A DNA stretch of 64,000 bases from Paraburkholderia sp. Tr-20389. GTDB lineage: Bacteria > Pseudomonadota > Gammaproteobacteria > Burkholderiales > Burkholderiaceae. Where the stretch lies: the NCBI RefSeq assembly GCF_017104565.1, contig NZ_JAAGPD010000009.1, forward strand, positions 186,001 to 250,000, written 5' to 3'. The stretch's first letter is position 1. Each line of letters starts with the position of its first letter. Positions 18,325-26,594 of the stretch are shown piece by piece. The notes beneath the pieces are model-generated. The model ran no database searches and was not told the origin of the DNA. It saw only the letters and a program-made list of their open reading frames with translations. The position numbers and the translations under genes were made by a program.

Positions 18325-19089
18325 ATGGGTAAGGTGTATCTGATCGGCGCGGGGCCGGGTGCGGCGGACCTCATCACGGTTCGCGGCGCGCGGCTGCTGG
18401 AACGCGCCGATGTCGTGCTGCACGATGCGCTCGTCGAGCCGGCGATGCTCGACTACGCGCCGCATGCGCGCAAGATCGCGGTGGGCAAGCGCTGCGGCAA
18501 GCGATCGACGGCGCAGCACTTCATCAACAAGCAGATCGTCGATGCCGCGCGCGAGCATGACGTCGTCGTGCGGTTGAAGGGCGGCGATCCGATGCTGTTC
18601 GGTCGCGCCGACGAAGAAATGCGTGCGCTCGAAGCTGCGGGCATTGAATACGAAGTCGTGCCGGGCATCACGGCGGCGCTGGCGAGCGCGGCTTCGCTGC
18701 GCCGCTCGTTGACGCTGCGTGGCGTGTCGCGCAGCGTCGCGCTTGCGACTCATAGCCGTGCGCCGGATTCCGCCGAGATTCGCGAGCAGGTGAATGCCGA
18801 CTCGCTGGTGTTCTACATGGGCCGCGACAGCGCGCCTGAGATCGCGCAGCAGTTGATCGACGCGGGCCGTGCCGGGTCGACGCCCGTGGCGATCGTCGAA
18901 GCCTGTTCGACGCCGCGCGAGCGCATGCTGACGCTGACGCTCGATGGTCTTGCAGCGGGCGAGGCACAGTTGTGGCTCGATCCGTCGCAACCTTCGCTTC
19001 TGATGATCGGCGAGGCGTTTGCGGAGAGAGTGGCGGCTGGCCAGTCGCACACCGGTGAGCACGACGAGGCTGCGTTACGAGTTGCCTGA
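18325..19089 (+). CDS. cobA: Uroporphyrinogen-III C-methyltransferase
   Basis: A 254-residue SAM-dependent methyltransferase that makes precorrin-2 for siroheme and cobalamin. The family start KVYLIGAGPGAADLITVRGARLL is at residues 3-25, with VVRLKGGDPMLFGRADEE and EVVPGITAALA further on. The ATG at 18325 has a GGAG site upstream; longer in-frame openings run through cysN and are rejected. It lacks the dehydrogenase/ferrochelatase domain of CysG, so the remaining siroheme steps must be done by other proteins. As the last cys operon gene it supplies siroheme for CysI. A hairpin terminator follows at 19110. Confidence 0.93.
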   Translation: MGKVYLIGAGPGAADLITVRGARLLERADVVLHDALVEPAMLDYAPHARKIAVGKRCGKRSTAQHFINKQIVDAAREHDVVVRLKGGDPMLFGRADEEMRALEAAGIEYEVVPGITAALASAASLRRSLTLRGVSRSVALATHSRAPDSAEIREQVNADSLVFYMGRDSAPEIAQQLIDAGRAGSTPVAIVEACSTPRERMLTLTLDGLAAGEAQLWLDPSQPSLLMIGEAFAERVAAGQSHTGEHDEAALRVA

Positions 19090-19109
19090 GTCGTCGCGGT
19101 CTCTACTAG

Positions 19110-19150
19110 ATCGGCCGCATTCGCGCGAGTGAATGCGGCCGATTGTCTTT
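19110..19150 (+). terminator. Rho-independent terminator after the cys operon
   Basis: A 13-bp perfect stem (ATCGGCCGCATTC and its complement, 19110-19122 and 19131-19143) with an 8-base loop is followed by TGTCTTT. It lies 20 bp after the cobA stop. Confidence 0.75.
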
Positions 19151-19219
19151 GGTCGATCTGTGGGCCGGGCACGTGCATTGCGTTAAGCTTTCCTTTCGCT
19201 TTGCATTCAGCCTTTGCTC

Positions 19220-20116
19220 ATGTCTTTTTCTTCCTTGCGTCGTTCGCTGTTGATTGCGCTTGCGGCTGGTCCGATGATCGGCGCGCGTGCGCAGCCTGCT
19301 TCTTCCGTATCGATCAATCTTGCTGCGCGCGAGCGGTTCGAACAGCTGGAGGCGTCGAGTGGCGGCCGCCTGGGCGTCGCGGCGCTCAGAACGTCGGACG
19401 GTGCGTATGTCGGCTATCGGGAGTCGGAGCGTTTTCCGATGTGCAGCACCTTCAAGCTGCTGGCCGTCGCATTGATCCTGAAGCGCAGCATGGCCGAACG
19501 CGGCTTGCTCGACGAGCGCATCCGATACGGCGATGCGGAACTCGTCGCCAATTCCCCAGTGACGAAGGGGCGCTCAGGCGAGGGGATGACGATAGGCGAG
19601 TTGAGCGCGGCGGCGCTCCAGCACAGCGACAACACGGCGGCCAATCTGTTGCTGACGGCGCTTGGCGGGCCGGAGGTGTTGAACCAGTTTGCGCTGTCGA
19701 TCGGCGATACGTGGTTCGATCTCGTACGCAAAGAAACCGAAGTGAATACATCGGTGCCGGGCGACATGCGCGACACCACTTCACCGCGCGCGATGATGCT
19801 CGACGCGCAGAAACTGCTGCTCGCAGACGACGTGCTGGGTTCGCGCGAGCGCGAGCAGTTGAAGGCGTGGATGTTGGGCAATACGACGGGCGCAACGCGC
19901 ATCCGCGCGGCCGTGCCGAATTCAGGTTGGCAGGTTGCGGACAAAACGGGGAGTGGAGATTACGGCACGGCGAACGACGTTGCGGTGGTGTATCCGCCAT
20001 CGTCGGCGCCGTTGGTCGTCGCGATCTACTTCACGGGCGTGACGCCGAAGGAAACGCCGCCGCAGGACGAAATCGTGGATGAGGCAGCGCGGATCGTCTT
20101 CGATGCTTTGCGGTGA
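19220..20116 (+). CDS. Class A beta-lactamase (PenA/Pen-like)
   Basis: A 298-residue periplasmic serine beta-lactamase. All class A elements are present: the active-site STFK (S76-K79), the SDN loop (136-138), the omega-loop glutamate in ETEVN (E172), and KTG (K242-G244) followed by SGDYGTAND. A cysteine directly precedes the catalytic serine (MCSTFK), as in Burkholderia Pen enzymes and some carbapenemases. The signal sequence contains SLRRSLLIALA, so export may be by Tat, as reported for Burkholderia PenA. An in-frame TTG lies at 19214, but the ATG at 19220 is preferred. No penR-type LysR regulator is adjacent. The hydrolysis spectrum cannot be read from the sequence. Confidence 0.93.
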   Translation: MSFSSLRRSLLIALAAGPMIGARAQPASSVSINLAARERFEQLEASSGGRLGVAALRTSDGAYVGYRESERFPMCSTFKLLAVALILKRSMAERGLLDERIRYGDAELVANSPVTKGRSGEGMTIGELSAAALQHSDNTAANLLLTALGGPEVLNQFALSIGDTWFDLVRKETEVNTSVPGDMRDTTSPRAMMLDAQKLLLADDVLGSREREQLKAWMLGNTTGATRIRAAVPNSGWQVADKTGSGDYGTANDVAVVYPPSSAPLVVAIYFTGVTPKETPPQDEIVDEAARIVFDALR

Positions 20117-20322
20117 TTCGGGGATATGCGGCGGCAATGGCGGCGCGACAACTTGCACACGGTTTGCGGCAAGAGGTCCGGCGCGAGCGATGACACAATC
20201 CGCTGGAGCAGCGGGTCAAGCGGGTGGGGCGATGGTTAGAGCGCGGGCAACGGACAAAGACAAGCACGTTGCCGCATGAAGGGTGGGGACGTCGAGAGCC
20301 CTTGGGAAAACGTCAAGCACTG
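20117..20322. other. Intergenic stretch before repeat copy 3
   Basis: About 200 bp without a credible gene. The part from about 20239 (GCGGGCAACGG through CACGTTGCCG) resembles a degenerate repeat-unit tail, with ACGGTTTGC near 20160 perhaps a remnant of the GTTTGCCACC end. Confidence 0.45.
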
Positions 20323-20434
20323 GCGGTGTGAGCGGCTTTCTTTTGCCTACTTTTCTTTGCCGCTGCAAAGAAAAGTAGGTGCCGCCCCGCACAGGGGCAA
20401 CGCATGAAGTACGAAGGCATAGCGCGGATGCCAT
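20323..20434 (-). repeat. Dispersed hairpin repeat, copy 3 (solo)
   Basis: Core of the repeat in reverse orientation, with the 14-bp hairpin arms at 20347-20360 and 20365-20378 (loop CGCT), the GCCCC-type small hairpin, and the GCATGAAGTACGAAGGC end. It lies 34 bp from the 3' end of the minus-strand cbiX gene, so relative to that gene it is a downstream unit. No inverted partner is present, and the outer GTCTGCGACG motif is missing or degraded. Confidence 0.9.
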
Positions 20435-20467
20435 CGACAACACAACGCTGATGCCGGCGAAAAAAAC

Positions 20468-20848
20468 TCAGAAAGCCTGCCGCAGGCAATAAGCAGCAAT
20501 CGCCTCGATGACGTCGTCATCTTCGCCGACGGCAGTCGAACACCGAATGTCTAGAGAAGGATGCGCGGCGCGACACTCATCGAGAATGACGGGCAAGTCA
20601 CGCCGGATATGCCCGCCTTGTCCGAAGAAAACCGGCACGACGGTAACGACAGAAACGCCATTGGCGACCTGCGCCGCCACTGCCGTAGGCAAATCCGGCG
20701 TCATGAGTTCGAGAAACGCGAGGGAGACGGGCCCCGCAGAGGCCCCCCGCAACGCGACAAGACGCGCGGAGAGCCGCTCAAAGGGCTCAGCCCAGCGAGC
20801 ATCGCGGGCCCCATGCGCGAACAGCACGATTCCATGAGATCCCATCAT
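20468..20848 (-). CDS. cbiX: Sirohydrochlorin chelatase, short CbiX type
   Basis: A 126-residue single-domain class II chelatase that inserts Co2+ or Fe2+ into sirohydrochlorin; the short form acts as a homodimer. The metal-binding histidines are visible in LFAHGARD near the N-terminus and in FFGQGGHIRRDLPVIL in the middle. The ATG pair at 20848 and 20845 gives the family start (GSHGIVLFAHG); a TTG further up at 20863 is less likely. It lies 1.4 kb from the cys operon, so it could complete siroheme synthesis there (the cobA product lacks a chelatase domain) or serve cobalamin. The 3' end has more T-ending codons than the 5' half and adjoins the repeat. Confidence 0.88.
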   Translation of the reverse strand: MMGSHGIVLFAHGARDARWAEPFERLSARLVALRGASAGPVSLAFLELMTPDLPTAVAAQVANGVSVVTVVPVFFGQGGHIRRDLPVILDECRAAHPSLDIRCSTAVGEDDDVIEAIAAYCLRQAF

Positions 20849-20874
20849 CCGAGCGCCCCGCAAAGAAGAAAAAG

Positions 20875-22023
20875 CTAGTGCCGATCAACCCACTTCAGCC
20901 CGACCAGGCCGAGCACGAGATAGATCAAAGCCGGCGTCGCGGCCGTCAACGGCGCAGGCCAGGTATTCAGATTACCGATATGCGAGAACAGCGTATTGAA
21001 CAGCTGAAAGCTCATCCCCAGCATGATCCCGCCGAACACCTTCATGCCGACCACGCCGGCACGCGTATGCAGATACGCGAACGGCAGCGACAGCACCAGC
21101 ATCACGAACACCGCGAACGGATACAGCAGCTTGCGCCACAACGCGATCTCGTAGCGCTGCGTGTCCTGATGATTCTCGGTCAGATGCTGGATGTAGCGGA
21201 ACAGGTTGAACATCGACATCCGTTCCGGCGCGACCAGCAGCACCGACAGAATCTGCGGCGTGAGTTCCGAGCGCAGCGAATATTCCGGCAACGTCACCTG
21301 CTTCGCGCGATACACCGGGTTCAACGCATCGGCGGGTTTGCTGGCGTCCTGCGCGACGTCGATCAACTGCGTGTCGGTGACGTCCGTCAGCAGCCAGTGG
21401 CCGGGCGGCTGATACTTGCCCGACTTCGCGATGCGCACGTTCGACAGGCGGAACTTCGAATCGAATTCGTAGATGCGCACGTTCGAGATCGTCGCGTCGG
21501 GCTGCAACTGTCCGACGTTCACGAAGCGCGTCACCTGCTCGCCGTCGGCACGCGCCGTCAGCGTGTCCTTCACCCAGACGCCCGACTCGAAGTTGCTCGA
21601 CACCGACGAGCCCAGCGCCTCGAGACGTACGCGCTCCGACAGCTGGTCCGTGTACGGTCCGACCACTTCGCCGATCAGGTACGTCAGGAACACGAGCGGA
21701 ATGCCGATCTTCAGCAGCGAACGCAGCGCCTGATTCGTCGCGAGACCGGACACGCGGAAAATCGTGTACTCGGAATTCGCCGCCATCTGCGCGAACACGT
21801 AGATCGCGCTGATCAGCGCGGCGACGGGGATGATTTCGTAGAAGCGCGACGGTGTCTGCAGCGCGACGCGCAGCACCGCGTACTGGAACTTGTAGTTGCC
21901 GTGGCCGACCGAGTTCAGTTCGTTGATCAGGTCGAAGAAGAAGAACAGACCTGAAAACGCGAACAGAATGAAAACGAACGTGAGGTAGACCTGACGCGCG
22001 AAATACTTTTCATAGATGCGCAT
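20875..22023 (-). CDS. lptG: LPS export permease LptG
   Basis: A 382-residue inner-membrane permease of the YjgP/YjgQ family, part of the LptB2FGC complex that extracts LPS for transport to the outer membrane. It has N-terminal transmembrane helices (MRIYEKYFARQVYLTFVFIL), a large periplasmic jellyroll domain in the middle, and C-terminal helices (YPFAVFVMLVLSLPFAYLH and beyond). The start is 3 bp after the lptF stop, so the two are co-transcribed. The length is close to the usual 360. Confidence 0.93.
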   Translation of the reverse strand: MRIYEKYFARQVYLTFVFILFAFSGLFFFFDLINELNSVGHGNYKFQYAVLRVALQTPSRFYEIIPVAALISAIYVFAQMAANSEYTIFRVSGLATNQALRSLLKIGIPLVFLTYLIGEVVGPYTDQLSERVRLEALGSSVSSNFESGVWVKDTLTARADGEQVTRFVNVGQLQPDATISNVRIYEFDSKFRLSNVRIAKSGKYQPPGHWLLTDVTDTQLIDVAQDASKPADALNPVYRAKQVTLPEYSLRSELTPQILSVLLVAPERMSMFNLFRYIQHLTENHQDTQRYEIALWRKLLYPFAVFVMLVLSLPFAYLHTRAGVVGMKVFGGIMLGMSFQLFNTLFSHIGNLNTWPAPLTAATPALIYLVLGLVGLKWVDRH

Positions 22024-22026
22024 CGG

Positions 22027-23139
22027 TTACGCCCCCTGCGTCGAGCGGTCAGCCGAGCGGCTGAACATGGCTCGCGTGAAGAGCGGCCGGTTGCGTACCC
22101 GCAGCCAGAAAATGAACACCACGATCAGCGAGACGAGAATATGCAGTCCCACGAGACCCACGCCGAACGACATCTTGCCCTGCTCGATCCACGACTGCAC
22201 GACGTTCAGCAGGTTCGAATAGGTCAGATAGATCAGCACGGCCATCACGAGGTTGATCGTGCGGCTGCGGCGCGGATTCTGGTGCGCGAGGGGAATGGCG
22301 AGCAGCATCAGGTTGATCGCGATCAGCGGCAGACCCGCGCGCCATGCGAACTCGGCGAGATTCTGGCGGGTCGGGTCGCGGAACAGATCGAGCGTCGGCG
22401 TGCCCGTCGTGGTCGGCGTGCTGACCACCGGCTGGCTCTGGATCTTCACGCCGTAGCGCTCGAACTCCATGATGCGGAAGTCGGGATGGCCCGGTTCGCC
22501 GTCATAGCGGCGGCCGTTTTCGAGCACGACGAAGCGGTCGCCGTTCTTGTGCGTTTCCGTGTGGCCGTTCTTCGACACGACCACGTTCAGCTTGCCGTTC
22601 TCGGTGCTGGTGACGAACACGTTTTCGACGTGGCCCTGGTCGGGCGACATCTTCTCGATGAAGAACACACGATGGCTCGTAGCCGATTCGCGGAACTGGC
22701 CCGGCGCGAGCAGCGAGACCTCGTCGCGCTGCTGGAAGCGCGCGCGGATCAGCTTGCTCTGCTGGTTCGACCACGGCCAGCCGACGAACACGAAGAATGC
22801 GATCAGAATGATGATGGGCGTCGCGAACAGACCGATTGGCTTGATGAAGCGCGCGAGGCTCACGCCCGAGGCGAGCCACACGACCATTTCGGAATCCTTG
22901 TACCAGCGCGTGAGCACGAACAGGATCGACACGAACAGCGTCGCGACCAGCATGATCGCGAGATAGCCGATGACCGTCAGGCCGATCAGCACGAGCACGT
23001 CGCGCGGGTCGATTTCACCTGACGCCGCGAAGCCGACGATGCGGATCATCATCGTCGTCAGAACCAGCGTGAGCAAAACCATGAACACGGCACCAGCCGT
23101 GTACGCCAGTTCGCGCTGGAGAGAGCGTTCAAAAATCAT
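22027..23139 (-). CDS. lptF: LPS export permease LptF
   Basis: A 370-residue partner of LptG with the same topology. The N-terminus [20 protein letters not shown] is typical of LptF, followed by a periplasmic jellyroll domain with [20 protein letters not shown] toward the C-terminal helices. It is the first gene of the pair and is divergent to pepA, sharing a 137-bp region. This divergent arrangement with pepA is conserved in many proteobacteria. Confidence 0.94.
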   Translation of the reverse strand: MIFERSLQRELAYTAGAVFMVLLTLVLTTMMIRIVGFAASGEIDPRDVLVLIGLTVIGYLAIMLVATLFVSILFVLTRWYKDSEMVVWLASGVSLARFIKPIGLFATPIIILIAFFVFVGWPWSNQQSKLIRARFQQRDEVSLLAPGQFRESATSHRVFFIEKMSPDQGHVENVFVTSTENGKLNVVVSKNGHTETHKNGDRFVVLENGRRYDGEPGHPDFRIMEFERYGVKIQSQPVVSTPTTTGTPTLDLFRDPTRQNLAEFAWRAGLPLIAINLMLLAIPLAHQNPRRSRTINLVMAVLIYLTYSNLLNVVQSWIEQGKMSFGVGLVGLHILVSLIVVFIFWLRVRNRPLFTRAMFSRSADRSTQGA

Positions 23140-23276
23140 GGTTGATGAAGAGAGGGCGCGCTCCGGTAGACGGCGGGGTTGGGCCCCATCACGCCTTTCG
23201 TGCAGCCGCCGCGGGAAAAATAGCGGATAATTGCGGCTTTCATCCTAAGCCCAGATTTTATCCGAGGACAAGCGCG

Positions 23277-24788
23277 ATGGACTTTAGCATAAAAGCCTGT
23301 GATTGGAGCAAAGGCTCGACCAACGGGTTCCTTACCGGCAAATCGGATTGCATCGTGATCGGCGTCTTCGAATCGCAGACGCTGTCGGGCGCGGCGCTGG
23401 AAATCGACGCTGCCACCAAGGGACTGCTCACGCGCATCATCAAGGCGGGCGACATGGACGGGAAGACGGGCAGCACGGTCTTCCTGCATGAGGTGCAGGG
23501 CATCGGCGCGTCGCGCGTGCTGCTCGTCGGCCTTGGCAAGCAGGATTCGTTCACACAGAAGGTCTACGGCGACGCCGTGCGCGCCGCGTGGCGCGCGATC
23601 CTCGGCACGAAGGTCGCACAGGTCACCTTCACGCTGGCGCAGGCGCCCGTCAAGGAGCGTTCGTCCGACTGGGCGGTGCGCGCCGCGATCCTCGCGCTGC
23701 GCGAGTTGACCTACAAGTTCACGCAGATGAAGAGCAAGCCCGACACCAGCACGCGTGCGCTGAAGCGCATCGTGTTCAGTGTCGACGCGGCGGACGAGAA
23801 GCTCGCGAAGGTTGCCGTCAAGCAGGGCGTCGCGCTCGCGAACGGCATGGATCTCACGAAAGATCTGGGCAATCTGCCGGGCAACGTCTGTACGCCCACC
23901 TATCTCGGCAACACCGCGAAGAAGCTCGCGAAAGACTGGAAGCTGAAGGTCGAGGTGCTCGGCCAGAAGCAGATCGAAGCGCTGAAGATGGGCTCGTTCC
24001 TCGCGGTCACTCAGGGTTCCGTCGAGCCGCCTCAATTCATCGTCCTCCAGTATCAGGGCGGCGCCGCGAAGGCCGCGCCCGTCGTGCTGGTCGGCAAGGG
24101 CATCACGTTCGACACGGGTGGCATTTCGCTGAAACCCGGCGACAGCATGGACGAGATGAAGTACGACATGTGCGGCGCGGGCTCGGTGCTCGGCACGCTG
24201 CGCGCGGTCGCCGAAATGGGCCTGAAGCTGAACGTGGTCGGCATCATTCCGACCTGCGAGAACATGCCCGCGGGCAACGCAACCAAGCCGGGCGACATCG
24301 TCGCCAGCATGAAGGGCCTGACGATCGAAGTGCTGAACACGGACGCGGAGGGGCGCCTGATTTTGTGCGACGCGCTCACCTACGCCGAGCGCTTCAAGCC
24401 GGCCGCCGTGATCGACATCGCGACGCTGACGGGCGCCTGCATCATCGCGCTCGGCCATCACAACAGCGGCCTGTTCTCGAAGGACGACGCGCTTGCGGGC
24501 GAACTGCTCGACGCTTCGAAGGAAGCGTCCGACCCGGCATGGCGCCTGCCCCTCGACGACGAGTACCAGGATCAGCTCAAGTCGAATTTCGCTGACATCG
24601 GGAACATCGGCGGCCGTCCGGCGGGTAGCGTGACGGCGGCGTGCTTCCTGTCGCGCTTCACGGAAGCGTATCCGTGGGCGCACCTCGACATCGCGGGCAC
24701 CGCGTGGAAGAGCGGCGCTGCGAAGGGTGCGACGGGCCGTCCCGTGCCGCTGCTCGCGCAGTTCCTGATCGACCGCGCCGCACAATGA
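23277..24788 (+). CDS. pepA: Leucyl aminopeptidase (M17 family)
   Basis: A 503-residue cytosolic metallo-aminopeptidase releasing N-terminal residues from peptides; PepA homologues can also bind DNA. The M17 signature [18 protein letters not shown] lies near residues 353-370, with metal-binding motifs [16 protein letters not shown] and [13 protein letters not shown]. The ATG at 23277 was chosen because [11 protein letters not shown] begins the family sequence; the frame is open to 23142 but that part overlaps the lptF 5' region. It is followed by holC after 46 bp. Confidence 0.95.
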   Translation: MDFSIKACDWSKGSTNGFLTGKSDCIVIGVFESQTLSGAALEIDAATKGLLTRIIKAGDMDGKTGSTVFLHEVQGIGASRVLLVGLGKQDSFTQKVYGDAVRAAWRAILGTKVAQVTFTLAQAPVKERSSDWAVRAAILALRELTYKFTQMKSKPDTSTRALKRIVFSVDAADEKLAKVAVKQGVALANGMDLTKDLGNLPGNVCTPTYLGNTAKKLAKDWKLKVEVLGQKQIEALKMGSFLAVTQGSVEPPQFIVLQYQGGAAKAAPVVLVGKGITFDTGGISLKPGDSMDEMKYDMCGAGSVLGTLRAVAEMGLKLNVVGIIPTCENMPAGNATKPGDIVASMKGLTIEVLNTDAEGRLILCDALTYAERFKPAAVIDIATLTGACIIALGHHNSGLFSKDDALAGELLDASKEASDPAWRLPLDDEYQDQLKSNFADIGNIGGRPAGSVTAACFLSRFTEAYPWAHLDIAGTAWKSGAAKGATGRPVPLLAQFLIDRAAQ

Positions 24789-24834
24789 CGCATCGCAGTT
24801 CGATCGTACGTAAGGTAGTGAACCAGGATCGCCG

Positions 24835-25251
24835 ATGACCCGAATCGACTTTCATTCGAACGTCGGCGATTCGCTGGTGTATGCATGCCGTCTCGTGCGC
24901 AAGGCGTATCAGGCCGGCCAGCCGCTCGTCGTGCTGGCCGAGCCGCCGCGTCTGCGCGCGTTTGACGAGCAGTTGTGGACTTTTTCCGCACTCGATTTCA
25001 TCCCGCACTGCCTCGCGGCGAGTCCTCTCGCGGCGCAAACGCCCATCGTGCTGGCGTCGTCGCTCGACGACGTGCCGCATCATCAGATACTGTTGAATCT
25101 GAGCGCGACCGTGCCGCCGCAGTTCGCGCGCTTCGAGCGCCTGCTGGAAATCGTCGGCAACGCGCCCGACGAACTGGCTGCGGGGCGCGACCGCTATCGC
25201 TTCTATCGCGATCGCGGCTATGCTTTGAACAACTACAAGCAGGGCGCCTGA
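24835..25251 (+). CDS. holC: DNA polymerase III subunit chi
   Basis: A 138-residue clamp-loader accessory subunit that connects the replicase to SSB. The family N-terminus TRIDFHSNVGDSLVYACRLVRKAYQAG and the RYRFYRDRGYALNNYKQG end are clear. It follows pepA, the conserved order in many proteobacteria, and lies 93 bp before the DUF2486 gene. Confidence 0.92.
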   Translation: MTRIDFHSNVGDSLVYACRLVRKAYQAGQPLVVLAEPPRLRAFDEQLWTFSALDFIPHCLAASPLAAQTPIVLASSLDDVPHHQILLNLSATVPPQFARFERLLEIVGNAPDELAAGRDRYRFYRDRGYALNNYKQGA

Positions 25252-25344
25252 CCGGTTCCTGTTCGCTCGATGCGCGGTGTTGTCCCGCGGTCTTGTCCGA
25301 TAGGTGCAGAACCGGCGTGTCCGATCTTTAAAGGGAGTGTTTTC

Positions 25345-26055
25345 GTGTCCCAATCTTCCGATCCTTCCGATCAAGACATCCCCCTTCTGACCGACGTGAT
25401 GGAGGCGGGGCACGACCCGCATGCGAAAACGAAGCGCCACAAGCGCAGCGGCTCGCATGAGCATGAGGGTTCGCATGCGCGCAAGCATCGGGCGGGGCAT
25501 GAAGCGGCGCATGAAGCGGCCCATGACGCGCACGAGTCGGCACAAGTCGAACCGGCAGCGCCGCCCGCCGACGATGACGACGTGCCCGTGCTCGATTCCG
25601 TCTACGAGTCGCCCGAAGTCCCGAGTGGCCACGCGCTGCAGTCCGACGAACCCGTCGCCCAGCCCTTGCACGAAGCGCCGCATGCGCCGGCGCGCGAGCC
25701 TGCACAGTTCGTACCGGGCGAAGCGGAATTCACGTCGGGCTCGACGGCCGAGCGCTACGTCGCGCCGCCCGCTCCGGATTCGGCGCCGGAGCAGCCCGCA
25801 AGCGTGCCCGCTGCCACATCCGACTACGACGCCGACGTACTGGCCGAGCGCCTGCGCGGCCGTTTCGCGACGTATCTGAAAGGAGATGGAAGGAATCTGA
25901 TCGAGGCGCGTTGTCGTGATGCCTTCCAGGATCACACGATCTGGCTCGTCAATCAGATCACCCGCGAAGTTGCGCTCGCGCTGGAAACGGAGATGCTTAG
26001 CTGGGTGCGCGAAGCGATTCGCGAAGAACTCGGCAACTCGACGACGGGCAAGTAA
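25345..26055 (+). CDS. DUF2486 family protein with His-rich region
   Basis: A 236-residue protein starting at a GTG with a clear AAAGGGA site at 25330. The first 170 residues are low-complexity: residues about 22-67 contain about a dozen histidines in KTKRHKRSGSHEHEG-like and HEAAHEAAHDAHESA runs, then an acidic and proline-rich part. The C-terminal 70 residues form an ordered helical domain (RLRGRFATYLKGDGRNLIEA through WVREAIREELGN). It follows holC, as DUF2486 genes do in Burkholderia. No function is known; metal or nucleic-acid binding by the His/Lys stretch is only a guess. Confidence 0.8.
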   Translation: MSQSSDPSDQDIPLLTDVMEAGHDPHAKTKRHKRSGSHEHEGSHARKHRAGHEAAHEAAHDAHESAQVEPAAPPADDDDVPVLDSVYESPEVPSGHALQSDEPVAQPLHEAPHAPAREPAQFVPGEAEFTSGSTAERYVAPPAPDSAPEQPASVPAATSDYDADVLAERLRGRFATYLKGDGRNLIEARCRDAFQDHTIWLVNQITREVALALETEMLSWVREAIREELGNSTTGK

Positions 26056-26098
26056 CGGGCAAGTAACGAGCAAGTAACGAGCAAGTAACGAGCAACTA
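26044..26098 (+). repeat. Five tandem 11-bp repeats at the gene 3' end
   Basis: Five copies of ACGRGCAAGTA (last one ACTA) run through the stop codon of the DUF2486 gene. Because each unit carries TAA across its junction and 11 is not a multiple of three, successive stops fall in all three frames. Units 1 and 2 read ACGGGC, units 3 to 5 ACGAGC. Confidence 0.9.
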
Positions 26099-26110
26099 AG
26101 CGGCGCGCGG

Positions 26111-26437
26111 TTATTTGAGCGTCAGGATCCAGCTTGCCAGCGAGGTGGCTTCGTCCGGCGTGAGCTGGGTGTTCGCGGGCATCGGCACCGGGCCCCAGAC
26201 GCCTGCGCTGCCTTCGAGAATCTTGTGCGTGAGGTAATGAACGGCGTCGCTGCGCGACGCGTATTTCGCGGCGACATCGTGCAGCGACGGTCCCATGAAT
26301 TGCCGCGTCACCGAATGGCAACTCATGCAGTTCTGCTTCTGTGCCAGCGCAAGCCCCTGAGCCGGCTCAGCGCGCGCCGCGCCCGTGAATGCCAAAGTGC
26401 CTGCCAGCACGCATGCTGCATACGACTTCGATTTCAT
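26111..26437 (-). CDS. Class I cytochrome c, periplasmic
   Basis: A 108-residue cytochrome c with a signal peptide (MKSKSYAACVLAGTLAFTGA, cleaved after ARA), the heme motif CMSCH at residues 37-41 and an axial methionine in VPMPANTQL (M86). The size and layout are those of the c551/c552 group, small electron carriers to terminal oxidases or denitrification enzymes. It is a single-gene unit, downstream of and co-directional with ilvD but separated by a terminator. Confidence 0.9.
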   Translation of the reverse strand: MKSKSYAACVLAGTLAFTGAARAEPAQGLALAQKQNCMSCHSVTRQFMGPSLHDVAAKYASRSDAVHYLTHKILEGSAGVWGPVPMPANTQLTPDEATSLASWILTLK

Positions 26438-26491
26438 TGTGGTCTCCGCCGGTGACTATGGCCGGCTCGTGGTGGACGCATTATAAGAGCA

Positions 26492-26521
26492 AAGGGGCAC
26501 ACGGCGATCCGTGTGCCCCTT
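26492..26521 (-). terminator. Hairpin terminator downstream of ilvD
   Basis: A 13-bp perfect stem (AAGGGGCACACGG, complement at 26509-26521) with a CGAT loop, followed on the minus strand by TGCTCTTATAA. It lies 73 bp past the ilvD stop and before the cytochrome gene. The U-run is imperfect. Confidence 0.65.
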
Positions 26522-26594
26522 CGTCAATCGAAGCATGGCTTGTCGGCTGGCGATGCTGCGCCGCGTCAGTGACGCGACGCTTCCCGTCGATGCG

